A stretch of DNA of 64,000 nucleotides from Candidatus Phytoplasma oryzae (GTDB lineage Bacteria > Bacillota_I > Bacilli_A > Acholeplasmatales > Acholeplasmataceae), in assembly GCA_027945135.1 (NCBI GenBank), contig CP116038.1, positions 310,001-374,000 on the forward strand. Reading direction: 5' to 3'. Of this stretch, positions 20,037-29,076 are shown in pieces; positions within the stretch are counted from its first letter, which is position 1, and each line of letters starts with the position of its first letter. The position numbers and the translations under genes were made by a program. The notes under the pieces were generated by a model, which saw only the letters and a list, made by a program, of their open reading frames with translations, did no database searches and was not told the origin of the DNA.

Positions 20037-20621
20037 TTGTTAAACAGAAAAAAAATAGATAGTAATTTATCTTTTTGTATATTTTTAATATTATCATTCT
20101 TATTTACTATAAAACTTTTTTCACCTTTCAAATTATATGCTTTTAAAGATTCTATAAGTAGTGAATTAGATCTTTTTAAAAATTATAATTCACTTCAGCA
20201 AGAAAGAGTAATAGATATAATATCTAAAACTTTTTTTGATATTAAAAAAAGTTTATATAAGATACAACCTCATGAAACTGCTGCTATAGAAAATTTACAT
20301 ACTTATGCAGTATCTAGTGCTTTAAACATTCCTCAATGGACAGATAGAGAAGCTTCTCATAAAAGTCTTTATGAATTAGCATTTGAATTCGATCCTAAGT
20401 TTGACAAAAAAGATTTTACAAAAGAAATGATATCTAAAACAGTTCAATTTCTTGTAGAATTAACTTTGTCAAATTTAAGTTCAGAAAATGAAATAGATGA
20501 TGATAGTGTTATAGCTGGTTTTTTATCTGAAATTCAGGAAAATACTAAATCTGCAGCTTATTATAAAAAAGTTTTGACAGATAATATAAAATATTTTTTA
20601 GACAACAATACAGACTTTTAA
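20037..20621 (+). CDS. Putative secreted protein of unknown function
   Basis: Not recognised. The N-terminus is a clear Sec signal peptide: basic LNRKK, then a hydrophobic core (about residues 10-32) ending in KLYA, likely cleaved before FKDSIS. The mature ~160 residues are soluble, mostly helical in composition and slightly acidic. No ATG is available. I prefer TTG at 20037 because GGAG lies 6 nt upstream. TTG at 20025 abuts the AAGGAAGGG sequence, and ATT at 20031 would lie about 7 nt from it. In phytoplasmas small signal-peptide proteins without membrane anchors are candidate effectors; that role is inference. It has its own promoter and terminator. Confidence 0.75.
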   Translation: MLNRKKIDSNLSFCIFLILSFLFTIKLFSPFKLYAFKDSISSELDLFKNYNSLQQERVIDIISKTFFDIKKSLYKIQPHETAAIENLHTYAVSSALNIPQWTDREASHKSLYELAFEFDPKFDKKDFTKEMISKTVQFLVELTLSNLSSENEIDDDSVIAGFLSEIQENTKSAAYYKKVLTDNIKYFLDNNTDF

Positions 20622-20650
20622 AAATCAAATAATTAAAAAATTTATTTTTT

Positions 20651-20703
20651 CATTAAATAAAAAAAACTATCTATTAAAAAAAGATAGTTTTTTTTATTTA
20701 ATG
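20651..20703 (+). terminator. Terminator with perfect 22-bp stem
   Basis: The arms 20651-20672 and 20682-20703 are exact reverse complements with a 9-nt loop. CTATCT/AGATAG forms the core, with an 8-T run in the 3' arm. It lies 30 nt after the secreted-protein stop. Confidence 0.85.
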
Positions 20704-20766
20704 AAAAAAATAATTAAAAAATTGAAAAAAATAATTAAAAAATTGAAAAAAATAATTAAAAAATAA
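20701..20766 (+). repeat. 21-bp tandem repeat (three copies) that reads as a cationic micropeptide
   Basis: The sequence repeats every 21 bp. From the ATG at 20701 it is an open frame of 21 codons and a stop, with a seven-residue repeat of the form KKIIKKL. There is no ribosome-binding site, and the ATG sits in the 3' arm of the terminator, so translation is doubtful; see findings. Confidence 0.6.
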
Positions 20767-20815
20767 ATATTTGATAAAATTTCATAAAAAAATGTTTAAA
20801 ATACAAAAAAATAAT

Positions 20816-20848
20816 TATAATATTAGTGTAGTGATTTTGATTATCACT
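20816..20848 (+). promoter_or_regulatory. Possible promoter and 5' leader hairpin of the acidic membrane protein gene
   Basis: A TATAAT -10 at 20816-20821 has a weak TGTTTA-like -35 at 20793. It is followed at the expected start point by a hairpin AGTGAT/ATCACT (20830-20835 and 20843-20848). If real, the leader to the gene is about 420 nt and includes the whole 22-bp repeat array. Confidence 0.4.
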
Positions 20849-20948
20849 GATTTAAAAAAAAATTTATCTTTTTGAATTATTTTATTATATATTTTTTAAA
20901 AAAATGAAATACAAAAGAATATAATTTCATAAAATAATATATATATAT

Positions 20949-21239
20949 AAAATAAAAAAATTAAATTAAAAAAATAAAAAAATTAAATTAAAAAAATAAA
21001 AAAATTAAATTAAAAAAATAAAAAAATTAAATTAAAAAAATAAAAAAATTAAATTAAAAAAATAAAAAAATTAAATTAAAAAAATAAAAAAATTAAATTA
21101 AAAAAATAAAAAAATTAAATTAAAAAAAATAAAAAAATTAAATTAAAAAAATAAAAAAATTAAATTAAAAAAATAAAAAAATTAAATTAAAAAAATAAAA
21201 AAATTAAATTAAAAAAATAAAAAAATTAAATTAAAAAAA
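20949..21239. repeat. 22-bp tandem repeat array, 13 copies, ending at a ribosome-binding site
   Basis: TTAAATTA recurs at 20961, 20983, 21005 and every 22 bp to 21226, with one 23-bp step (21115 to 21138). The unit consists of A and T only and carries A-runs every half unit. The array stops directly at the AGAAAAAAGG sequence used by the next gene. The period is not a multiple of three, and the array is non-coding. Confidence 0.95.
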
Positions 21240-21247
21240 GAAAAAAG

Positions 21248-21931
21248 GTGCAATATATTAATCAACAAAAAAATGAAAGAAAAAATAAAAGAAGAATAAA
21301 TTTAAAGTTTAATAAAAAAATAACTTATTTGATTTTAATTTTATTAACTATAATATCAGTATTTTTATTTTATTATCTTTTTTTTCCTCAATTCCATTTA
21401 AAATTAAAAGACAAATTTAATAAAATGATTTCTAAAGAAAATTTAACTTCAGGTACTTTAATAAATAAAGATATTAGTTCAGATCATATAAATGAAAATG
21501 ATATAAATTTAGAAAATGAAAATTATAAAATATCAAAAGAAAATAATGAAATAGTTAAATCATATCAAGATAAAGAAAAAGTAGAACAAAATATTGTAAC
21601 AAATGAAAAAGATTTATTAAATGCAGATACAAATAATGTTCAAATAAAAGAGACAGAAGAACAAAAAAATATTGAAGAAAATGAAAAAGATTTATTAAAT
21701 GATAATAAATTAACAGAAAACGAAAATTTTATAATTTGTAAATTACAACAAGATCAAAATATATTAAATGATGATAATTTGTTATTAACAGAAGATAATT
21801 TATTTAAAACGGACAGTAGTGAAATTAATAATATTAAAGGAGAAGAAATACCAAAAGAACAAAGTTCTAAATGTAATAGTAATTTTTTATCAAAATTAAA
21901 CATTTTAAAAAAAAAAAAATCATTAAAATAA
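21248..21931 (+). CDS. Membrane-anchored acidic protein of unknown function
   Basis: Not recognised. The N-terminus has ~25 basic residues, one hydrophobic helix (about 26-45), and then ~180 residues rich in Asn, Asp, Glu and Lys, with a repeated NEKDLLN motif (about residues 118-124 and 140-146) and no globular-domain motif. Topology by the positive-inside rule: N-terminus inside, acidic tail outside. The GTG at 21248 overlaps the only Shine-Dalgarno-like sequence (AAAAAAGGTG), which makes it a poor start. ATT at 21257, about 8 nt downstream of that sequence, is a plausible true start. A surface-exposed, repeat-regulated protein is inference from the leader structure. Confidence 0.68.
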   Translation: MQYINQQKNERKNKRRINLKFNKKITYLILILLTIISVFLFYYLFFPQFHLKLKDKFNKMISKENLTSGTLINKDISSDHINENDINLENENYKISKENNEIVKSYQDKEKVEQNIVTNEKDLLNADTNNVQIKETEEQKNIEENEKDLLNDNKLTENENFIICKLQQDQNILNDDNLLLTEDNLFKTDSSEINNIKGEEIPKEQSSKCNSNFLSKLNILKKKKSLK

Positions 21932-22034
21932 TTATGAAAAGTAATTATGAAAATAAAAAAAATATAGACAAGAAAATTAATAAAATGTTATTCATTGGAA
22001 AAATACCAAAAACAAATTTAAAATAAATTAAAAT

Positions 22035-22068
22035 AAAAAAAAGATCTTTTCGCAAAAGATCTTTTTTT
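22035..22068. terminator. Bidirectional terminator between the acidic protein gene and thrS
   Basis: The stem AAAAAAAGATCTTTT/AAAAGATCTTTTTTT has a CGC loop (22051-22053) with an A-run before and a T-run after. It serves the converging + gene and thrS (-). Confidence 0.88.
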
Positions 22069-22102
22069 ATAGAGAAAATTAGAAAAAATTATACCATTAT
22101 TA

Positions 22103-24046
22103 TTATTTTCTGTCTAAAATTTGTTTGTTTAAAATATTTATAAAATCTTCAATTAAAACATTTCTTATAGTTTCTTTTGAACCATATTTTCTAAAAGTTA
22201 CTGTATTATTTATTATTTCCTGATTACCAATAACTATCTGAAAAGGTATTTTAGATTCTTGTGCTAATTTTATTTTATAATTTAAAGTATCTTCTTTTGA
22301 ATTTATTTCTGTTCTAATATTACTTTTAAGTAATATTTTTTTTATTTTAAATGAATATTCAAGATGTTCTTTATTAATAATGGGTATTATAAGAACTTGT
22401 ATAGGAGCTAACCATAAAGGAAAAATACCTTTATTTTGTTCTATTAAAAAAGCAACAAATCTTTCCATAGTGGAAATAATAGCTCTATGTATAACAATTA
22501 ATCCATGTTCTTTACCATCCTTACCTATATAAGTTAAATTAAATTTTCGAGGTAACAAAAAATCTAACTGAATTGTAGATAAAGTTTCTTCATTTCCTAA
22601 AGCTGTTAAAACTTGAATATCTAATTTAGGACCATAAAAAGCCGCGTCACCTTTTTGTTCTTTAAAAGATATATTTAAATCATTTAATATTTTTCTTAAA
22701 ATAGATTCTGCTTTATCCCACATAAAATCGTCATCAAAATATTTATTTTTATTTTGTTCATCTCTAGTGCTTAAATTAAAAAAATATTCTTTAATACCAA
22801 AATCATTATATACTTCTAAAATTAAATTAATAATATCAGTAAATTCTTCTTTTATTTGTTCTTCAGTTAAAAAAATATGAGCATCATTTAAAGTCATTTC
22901 TCTTGTTCTTTGAAGACCAGATACAGCACCTGAATGTTCATAACGATGCATCATACCTAATTCAGCTATTTTAATAGGTAAATCTCTATAGCTATGTAAA
23001 GATTGTTTAAAAATAATCATATGATGAGGACAATTCATAGGGCGTAAAACTAATTTTTCTTCGTTTTTTATATTCATAATAGGAAACATGTTTTCTTTGT
23101 AAAGTTGTAAATGGCCAGATTTTGAATATAATTTACTATTAGCTAAAATAGGAGTATAAACATGTCTATAATTATTATTAATTTCTTTATCAATAATATA
23201 TCTTTCAATAATACGTCTGATAGTGGCTCCTTTGTGTAACCAAAAAGGTAATCCTAAACCCACATCAGAAGAAAACATAAAAAAATTATGTTTTTTATTA
23301 ATATTTTTATGATCTCTTTCCTTTCTTTCTTTCAAAGAATTTAAATATTTTATTAAATCTTTTTCATGAAAAAAAGAAATACCATAAATACGAGTTAAAT
23401 TTTTATTTTTATTATTATCTTCTAAATAAGAACCAGATATCTTTAAAATTTTAAAATATTTAATTATACTAGTATTTATTAAATGAGGTCCGTTACATAA
23501 ATCAAAAAAATTACCTTGAAAATAAATACTTATAAATTTTTGAGAAGAATTTTCTTCTATTTTTTGTTTTTTATATTTATTATCAATAAACAAATTCAGA
23601 ACTTCTTGAATATCTAATTCTTTTCTATAAATTTCCAATTTTTCTTCAGCTATTTTATGCATTTCTTTTTCTATTTTTTCAAAATCTTTTTCTGAAGCAT
23701 TTTTTTTTTGCAAATCAATATCATAAAAAAAACCTTCATTAAGAATTTGATCTTGTACTAATAAAGCTTGAGGATAAATTATTTTAATAGCTTGCGCCAT
23801 TAAATGAGCAGTGCTATGATTTAAAACTTTCAAACTTTCTAAATTTTCTTCAGTTATAATTTCTAATAAACCATCTTTTTGTAAATTTCTATTAATTTCT
23901 ATTAATTGGTTATTAAAAAAAGCAACTATAGGTTTATTATGCAAAAATAAATTATTTTTTTTAATAATTTCTAAAGGTGTGATATTTTTAACAAAATTAC
24001 CTTTTATATTTTTTTGATCTTTTATTTTTATTTCAATATTTATCAT
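22103..24046 (-). CDS. thrS: Threonyl-tRNA synthetase
   Basis: Class II synthetase charging tRNA-Thr. The 647 residues include an N-terminal TGS-like domain (about 1-62), an editing domain with HSTAH (77-81) and the LCNGPHL stretch, a class II catalytic core with the zinc-binding RPMNCPHHM, and a C-terminal anticodon-binding domain. The editing site appears complete, so Ser-tRNA-Thr correction should be retained. The leader is 72 nt at most and shows no T-box. Confidence 0.96.
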   Translation of the reverse strand: MINIEIKIKDQKNIKGNFVKNITPLEIIKKNNLFLHNKPIVAFFNNQLIEINRNLQKDGLLEIITEENLESLKVLNHSTAHLMAQAIKIIYPQALLVQDQILNEGFFYDIDLQKKNASEKDFEKIEKEMHKIAEEKLEIYRKELDIQEVLNLFIDNKYKKQKIEENSSQKFISIYFQGNFFDLCNGPHLINTSIIKYFKILKISGSYLEDNNKNKNLTRIYGISFFHEKDLIKYLNSLKERKERDHKNINKKHNFFMFSSDVGLGLPFWLHKGATIRRIIERYIIDKEINNNYRHVYTPILANSKLYSKSGHLQLYKENMFPIMNIKNEEKLVLRPMNCPHHMIIFKQSLHSYRDLPIKIAELGMMHRYEHSGAVSGLQRTREMTLNDAHIFLTEEQIKEEFTDIINLILEVYNDFGIKEYFFNLSTRDEQNKNKYFDDDFMWDKAESILRKILNDLNISFKEQKGDAAFYGPKLDIQVLTALGNEETLSTIQLDFLLPRKFNLTYIGKDGKEHGLIVIHRAIISTMERFVAFLIEQNKGIFPLWLAPIQVLIIPIINKEHLEYSFKIKKILLKSNIRTEINSKEDTLNYKIKLAQESKIPFQIVIGNQEIINNTVTFRKYGSKETIRNVLIEDFINILNKQILDRK

Positions 24047-24118
24047 TTTTTATATATTTTATTTTATAAAATTTCTCCTTCAATAAATTCATTAAAAAAA
24101 TAAATTTTGATTAATTTT

Positions 24119-25492
24119 TTATTTACCTAAACAAAATTTTGAAAAAAGTTCATTAATTAAAAAATCGTTATTAACTTGATAACCAAGAATTTCATTTAAA
24201 GCATTAAAAGCAATTTTTAAATTAATAGTATGAATGTCTATAGGCATTTTTTTATCAATATCTATTTTAATATTTTCTAAAGAATTTAAAGCTATTTTTA
24301 TTTGTTGAATATGTCTAATATTAGAAAAATAATTAAAATCTTTTTCTTTTAAAGAATCTAAATTAAAAAAATTTATAATTTCTTTTTTTAAAAAATTAAT
24401 ACCTTCGTTATTCAAAATAGAAATATAAACTATTTTTTCTTTTATCAAATTTAAATCTAATTTATTCGGTAAATCTTTTTTATTAATAATTATTATTCTA
24501 GGATATTTTTTTGTTAATTTTAATAAAAATTTATCTTCTTTTTCTAAAGGTTTACTGTTATCTAATAACAATAATACTAATTCTGCTTCTTTCAGCATTT
24601 GCTTGGATTTTAAAATACCTATTTTTTCTAAAGGATCTTTAGTTTTGTGAATTCCAGCTGTATCTATTAATAAAAAAGAAACGCCTTCAATATTAATAGA
24701 TACATCAACAAAATCTCTAGTAGTTCCGGCAATATCCGAAACAATAGCTCTTTCTTTTTGAATTAAAATATTTAATAAACTAGATTTACCTACATTAGGT
24801 TTTCCGATAATTAAAGTTTTAATTCCTGTTTTTAATAAACGCATTTTGGATGAAAAATCTAAAATTTTTTTTATTTTTTTAATTAAATTTTTTAATAAAG
24901 GTAAGATAATTTCATTGGTCATTTTTTGAATATCTGTATACTCAGGATAATCGATATTAACTTCTATTTTACCTATTAAATTCAGAATTTCTTTATTTAA
25001 AGAATCAACTAATTTAGAAGTTTTTTTATGAACTCCTAAATTAGAAATTTTAATAGCATTTTTAGTTTGAGCTTGAATTAAATCCATAATAGATTCGGCT
25101 TGTATTAAATCTATTTTACCATTTAAAAAAGCTCTTTTACTAAATTCTCCTGGTTGTGCTAATCTAATGTCTAAACTCAAAACTCTTTCTAACAATAATT
25201 GAGTTAATAAAATGCCACCATGACAATTGATTTCAATAACATTTTCGCCAGTAAAAGAATAAGGTTTTTTAAAAACAGAAATTAAAACTTCATCTAAAAC
25301 TTGTTGATTTTCATCTAAAATAAAACCATGATGAATAGTATGTGAAGGAATTTGTAAAAGATTAATATTTTTTTTATTATTTTTAAAAATTTTATCAATT
25401 TTTAATATAGATTGAGAACCACTAATTCTTATAATACTGATGCTACCTTTTCCTAAAGGAGTAGCAATTGCTGCAATAGTATCTTCTAACAT
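24119..25492 (-). CDS. mnmE: tRNA modification GTPase MnmE
   Basis: Works with MnmG on wobble uridine 34 (cmnm5U) of tRNA. The N-terminal folate-binding domain starts ML EDTIAAIATPLGKG. The G domain shows G1 GKPNVGKSS, G3 DTAG and G4 NKKD, and the protein ends with the conserved FCLGK (Cys454). Length 457 aa is typical. It follows thrS-side spacing of ~70 nt in the same orientation. Confidence 0.96.
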   Translation of the reverse strand: MLEDTIAAIATPLGKGSISIIRISGSQSILKIDKIFKNNKKNINLLQIPSHTIHHGFILDENQQVLDEVLISVFKKPYSFTGENVIEINCHGGILLTQLLLERVLSLDIRLAQPGEFSKRAFLNGKIDLIQAESIMDLIQAQTKNAIKISNLGVHKKTSKLVDSLNKEILNLIGKIEVNIDYPEYTDIQKMTNEIILPLLKNLIKKIKKILDFSSKMRLLKTGIKTLIIGKPNVGKSSLLNILIQKERAIVSDIAGTTRDFVDVSINIEGVSFLLIDTAGIHKTKDPLEKIGILKSKQMLKEAELVLLLLDNSKPLEKEDKFLLKLTKKYPRIIIINKKDLPNKLDLNLIKEKIVYISILNNEGINFLKKEIINFFNLDSLKEKDFNYFSNIRHIQQIKIALNSLENIKIDIDKKMPIDIHTINLKIAFNALNEILGYQVNNDFLINELFSKFCLGK

Positions 25493-25531
25493 ATTTTTTC
25501 CTTAAAATTTTTTTTTAAAATATAAATTTTG

Positions 25532-26482
25532 TTAAATCAACATTTGAATATTTTTGTTAAATTCTTGAAAAGATTCTTTAAGTAAATTAATTATTTGTTG
25601 TACTTCATTGAATGTTTTTACAATAACTCCACAAGCTCTAAAATGACCACCACCACCAAATTGGTTAACAATATGATCTATTTTTGGACCTGAAGTACGA
25701 ATACTTAATTTCCAACAGCCATCATCTTTTTCTCCTATAAAAAACCATATTGGATGATTTTCTACATTACTTAAAATATTTACGACAGAAAAAACTTCTT
25801 CAATGTTTAAATTAAATTTTTTCATAATTTGTTGAGAAATTTTAATATATATAATACCTTCTTCAGTAATAAAATTATTTAAAACATAACCTTTAAATTT
25901 TAAAATAGAAATATTTTGAATGTTTATTTTTTGATTTATTTGAAAAACGTTTATATCATATTTTAATAAATCAGAAGCAATTCTTAAAGTATCACTATTA
26001 ACTCTTTCGAAACAAAAATTACCTGTATCAGAAATAATACCAATATATATAGCTAAAGCTCCTTTGATACTTAATTTAAAATTATTTTTTTCTTTGAGAT
26101 GATAAATCATTTGAGAACAAGAAGAAAAAGAACTATCTATCCATTGATAATCTCCTATATTTTCAATTAACAAATGATGATCTATCCTAATAATTTTACT
26201 TCCTAATTTATATCTTGTATCACTGATAACATTGCTTTGGCCACAATCAACTATAAAAATCAAAGCATTTTTATATATATAATCTTCTATAAAATCCATT
26301 TTACCTAAAAAAGATAATCTTTCATTCGTTTCTCCTACTATATAGACTTTTTTATTAGGAAAAGTAGTATTAATCATATCTTTTAAACCTATCTGAGCGC
26401 CATAACAATCACCGTCAGGATTTTTATGACCGTGAATAATGATAGTATCATTATTTTTAATTTCTTCTTTAATAAAATTCAT
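25532..26482 (-). CDS. nrnA: DHH-family phosphoesterase, NrnA-like (oligoribonuclease / pApA or pAp phosphatase)
   Basis: A cytosolic DHH/DHHA1 protein of 316 aa. The metal-binding motifs are in order: NPDGDCYG (about 21-28), DCGQ (about 90), DHH (in RIDHHLL, about 116) and the C-terminal GGGGHFRACG of DHHA1. The family degrades short RNAs and pAp; several members also hydrolyse pApA or c-di-AMP. With dacA in the same window, it is the best candidate here for the last step of c-di-AMP turnover. No GdpP-type membrane or PAS region is present. Confidence 0.88.
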   Translation of the reverse strand: MNFIKEEIKNNDTIIIHGHKNPDGDCYGAQIGLKDMINTTFPNKKVYIVGETNERLSFLGKMDFIEDYIYKNALIFIVDCGQSNVISDTRYKLGSKIIRIDHHLLIENIGDYQWIDSSFSSCSQMIYHLKEKNNFKLSIKGALAIYIGIISDTGNFCFERVNSDTLRIASDLLKYDINVFQINQKINIQNISILKFKGYVLNNFITEEGIIYIKISQQIMKKFNLNIEEVFSVVNILSNVENHPIWFFIGEKDDGCWKLSIRTSGPKIDHIVNQFGGGGHFRACGVIVKTFNEVQQIINLLKESFQEFNKNIQMLI

Positions 26483-26525
26483 ATTTTAAAAAACCTTTCT
26501 TATTTCAAATTAATATTAAATAAAT

Positions 26526-28160
26526 TTAGTTAGAATTAATTCTTTTCGCGCTTTCTTCAAATAAAAAATCAACTTTTTGATTTAAATCATATTCTTTATT
26601 ATTGTTATCAAAAGATAATATTTCTAAAAATAATTCTGAAAGAACTTGTCTAAAAAAAGATGATTCTTTAAAAGGATGCGTAGAGAAAAAACTTTGTTGT
26701 TGATTTTTAATATCATCTTTTAATTTAAAATTAAAATCTAAAAATTTATAATAAAATAAAAGTTTATTTTTTTTGAATTTTTCTTCTTCAGAAAGTTCAT
26801 TATTTTGTAAATCATCTTTTATTTTTGATATATTTTGATCATTTTTATTTTTTTCTTTTAAAAAATAATTTTGAACATCTTCTCTTGAAAAAATAATTCC
26901 TAATTTGGATTCAATAATTTTAATAAATACATTTTTTGATGTTAAATATTTTAAAAATAACCAAGAAGCTAATATTTCATCTTTATTATTAGAGTAAAAT
27001 AAATTAATATTAGCACCTTGTAATAAAAATTTGGTTTGACAAAATTGATTTTGATTTATATTAGTATTACAATGATGAGTAGGAAAATAAGTTATTTCGG
27101 GAATAAAATTACTATTAAACAAATCAGAACATCTTCTAGAACTAGAAATAAAAAAACAATTTTTTTGTTCTTTAAAAAATTCTGGCAAATTATTTTCTCC
27201 ACTTAATTTATTAGTAGTTAATAATCCTTGATCTACAAACTCTTTTTTAAAATAAATCATTTGTTTTTTAATTTCAGGATTATGAAAAAAAGATTTAGAC
27301 TCAGAAGTATTTGTAGGGAAAGAATTTTTTTGTCTTTGTTCATTATCAATTATAAACAAATTAGATTCGCTTTCTATAATAATAGGAATAAAATCTTTTT
27401 CTTTTATTTTATTTTTTTTGATCGCATGACAAATTATTTTTAAATCTTCCCATTCTAAAGGATTAATAATAATACCTTCTTTATTTATTTTTTTATCTAA
27501 TATCTGTTTTAAAGGAGAATCATTTTTTTCTTTTTCTTTTATTTCTTTTATAATGTTACTATTATATAACATGACTTCAGTAGTTTTTAAAAAAGGAAAA
27601 AAGTAAAAATCTTTGTCTTTAGAATCTTCATTTAAAGATATAGGATATAAAAAACTTGGAAAAAAATTATTTTTTTCTTTATATCTAAAATCTTCATCAT
27701 TATCTATAAAAATATTTAAGGGGACGATTTTATGAGACTTAGAATAAAAATGAACATGGTCTGGATAAGAGAAACTTAGATGTGGTTGTCTATTAACAGG
27801 TAAAGAATTAGAAATACTTTTTGAAATTTGAGTCCAATTTCCTTTTGAAAAATTTAAAACTTCAATGTTAGGAAAATTATTTTGAAATTCTTTTATAATC
27901 TGATCCATCAACAATTGTTCTTTAGGATATAAATTATGCCAAAAAACAATTTTTACTTTTTTATCTTGGAAATATTTTTTTTGTAAAATATCATTTTTAA
28001 ATTCTTTTTTTATGATTTTTTCTAAATTCAAATAATTCTCTTTAATTTTTTTTAAATTCAATTTAGGTCTTAAAGCATTGTCTATTATAATTAAAAATAA
28101 AATAATAATAAAAAAACAAATAACAAATAAAATATCTTTAAAACTAACCTTTAATACCAC
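26526..28160 (-). CDS. ABC transporter substrate-binding protein (family 1, carbohydrate type), membrane-anchored
   Basis: The protein has 544 aa with one N-terminal hydrophobic helix (about 8-28) and no lipobox cysteine, so it is likely tethered by an uncleaved helix. The extracellular part starts with the family-typical KIVFWHNLYPKEQLLMDQII and shows the SFSYPDHV and later WLFLKYLTS stretches of solute-binding family 1 (UgpB/MalE-like). A long asparagine/lysine-rich insertion near 430-500 is unusual. Start is GTG, with a CGGGAG ribosome-binding site 9 nt upstream; it overlaps the upstream permease end by 17 nt. Substrate probably a sugar or glycerol-3-phosphate; not decidable here. Confidence 0.82.
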   Translation of the reverse strand: MVLKVSFKDILFVICFFIIILFLIIIDNALRPKLNLKKIKENYLNLEKIIKKEFKNDILQKKYFQDKKVKIVFWHNLYPKEQLLMDQIIKEFQNNFPNIEVLNFSKGNWTQISKSISNSLPVNRQPHLSFSYPDHVHFYSKSHKIVPLNIFIDNDEDFRYKEKNNFFPSFLYPISLNEDSKDKDFYFFPFLKTTEVMLYNSNIIKEIKEKEKNDSPLKQILDKKINKEGIIINPLEWEDLKIICHAIKKNKIKEKDFIPIIIESESNLFIIDNEQRQKNSFPTNTSESKSFFHNPEIKKQMIYFKKEFVDQGLLTTNKLSGENNLPEFFKEQKNCFFISSSRRCSDLFNSNFIPEITYFPTHHCNTNINQNQFCQTKFLLQGANINLFYSNNKDEILASWLFLKYLTSKNVFIKIIESKLGIIFSREDVQNYFLKEKNKNDQNISKIKDDLQNNELSEEEKFKKNKLLFYYKFLDFNFKLKDDIKNQQQSFFSTHPFKESSFFRQVLSELFLEILSFDNNNKEYDLNQKVDFLFEESAKRINSN

Positions 28161-29067
28161 TATTATTTTCTCCCGAAATAATATATTTTTTGAAAAAAAT
28201 AAAAATAAAAAACAAAGGTAAATTAATTAACACTGAAGCTGCCATTTGAATATTAATAGAATCCATTTCTGTTTCTACATCAAATCTTTTTCTTAACATA
28301 TTAGTTAATAATTCAGCACCTACTAATTCTGGCCATGCATAAGCATTCCAAGCTGATACTATACGAAAAATAATAGTGATAATAATAGTAGACTTAGTAA
28401 TAGGAACTAATATTTTCCAAAGATAATACCAATTATTAGCGCCGTCTACCTTTGAAGTATAATATAGTTCTTTAGGAACTCTTTCAAAAGTTTTAATTAA
28501 TAACAAAATATGAACTGTATTATTTAAATATGGCAAAATCATAGCTATATCCACTCCAAAAGGAAAGGAAGAATTTTTACCAGTATTAACTAATCTTAAT
28601 TGTGCTACTGTTCTAAAATTAGATAAAACCAAAGTTTCACTTGTTATCATTAAACTTAAAATTAACAATATTAATATAACATTTTTCATTTTAAAATTTA
28701 AATGACTTAATGCAAAAGCAGTTAAAATACAACAAAAAGTACCAATTAAAGTAGAAGAAAAAACCATTTTACAAGTATTACAAAAAAATTTAAAAAAAGC
28801 AAATTGTCCTTGAAAAACTTTTTTATAATTAATTAAAAAATATCCATATTTAGGAAAGGATAAAGGATTATTATTAATAATATCTTTCATAGATTTAATA
28901 GATAATATTATCATTAAATAAAATGGTATAGCGAAAAAAATAACAACACAAGATAAAAATAAAAATTTTATAAAATTAATAAAATTTATTTTATTTATAA
29001 AAATAAATTTATGTTTAAAATAATTTTGATATTTTTTATATTTATTTATTATTTTATTTATATTCAT
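28144..29067 (-). CDS. ABC transporter permease (MalG/UgpE-like)
   Basis: Inner-membrane permease of 307 aa with about six hydrophobic helices and a good EAA loop (KVDGANNWYYLWKILVPI, near 205-222) that contacts the ATPase. The MalG-type position and its end-to-start overlap with the binding protein indicate one transcript. The basic N-terminal ~30 residues are longer than usual. Confidence 0.88.
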   Translation of the reverse strand: MNINKIINKYKKYQNYFKHKFIFINKINFINFIKFLFLSCVVIFFAIPFYLMIILSIKSMKDIINNNPLSFPKYGYFLINYKKVFQGQFAFFKFFCNTCKMVFSSTLIGTFCCILTAFALSHLNFKMKNVILILLILSLMITSETLVLSNFRTVAQLRLVNTGKNSSFPFGVDIAMILPYLNNTVHILLLIKTFERVPKELYYTSKVDGANNWYYLWKILVPITKSTIIITIIFRIVSAWNAYAWPELVGAELLTNMLRKRFDVETEMDSINIQMAASVLINLPLFFIFIFFKKYIISGENNSGIKG

Positions 29068-29076
29068 TAGTTAAAC

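Noticed and set aside
19951-20043. A 30-codon run with less AT-rich codons just before the secreted-protein gene
   Set aside because: It begins at the predicted transcription start, overlaps the gene in another frame, and has no start codon. More likely leader sequence than a gene remnant.
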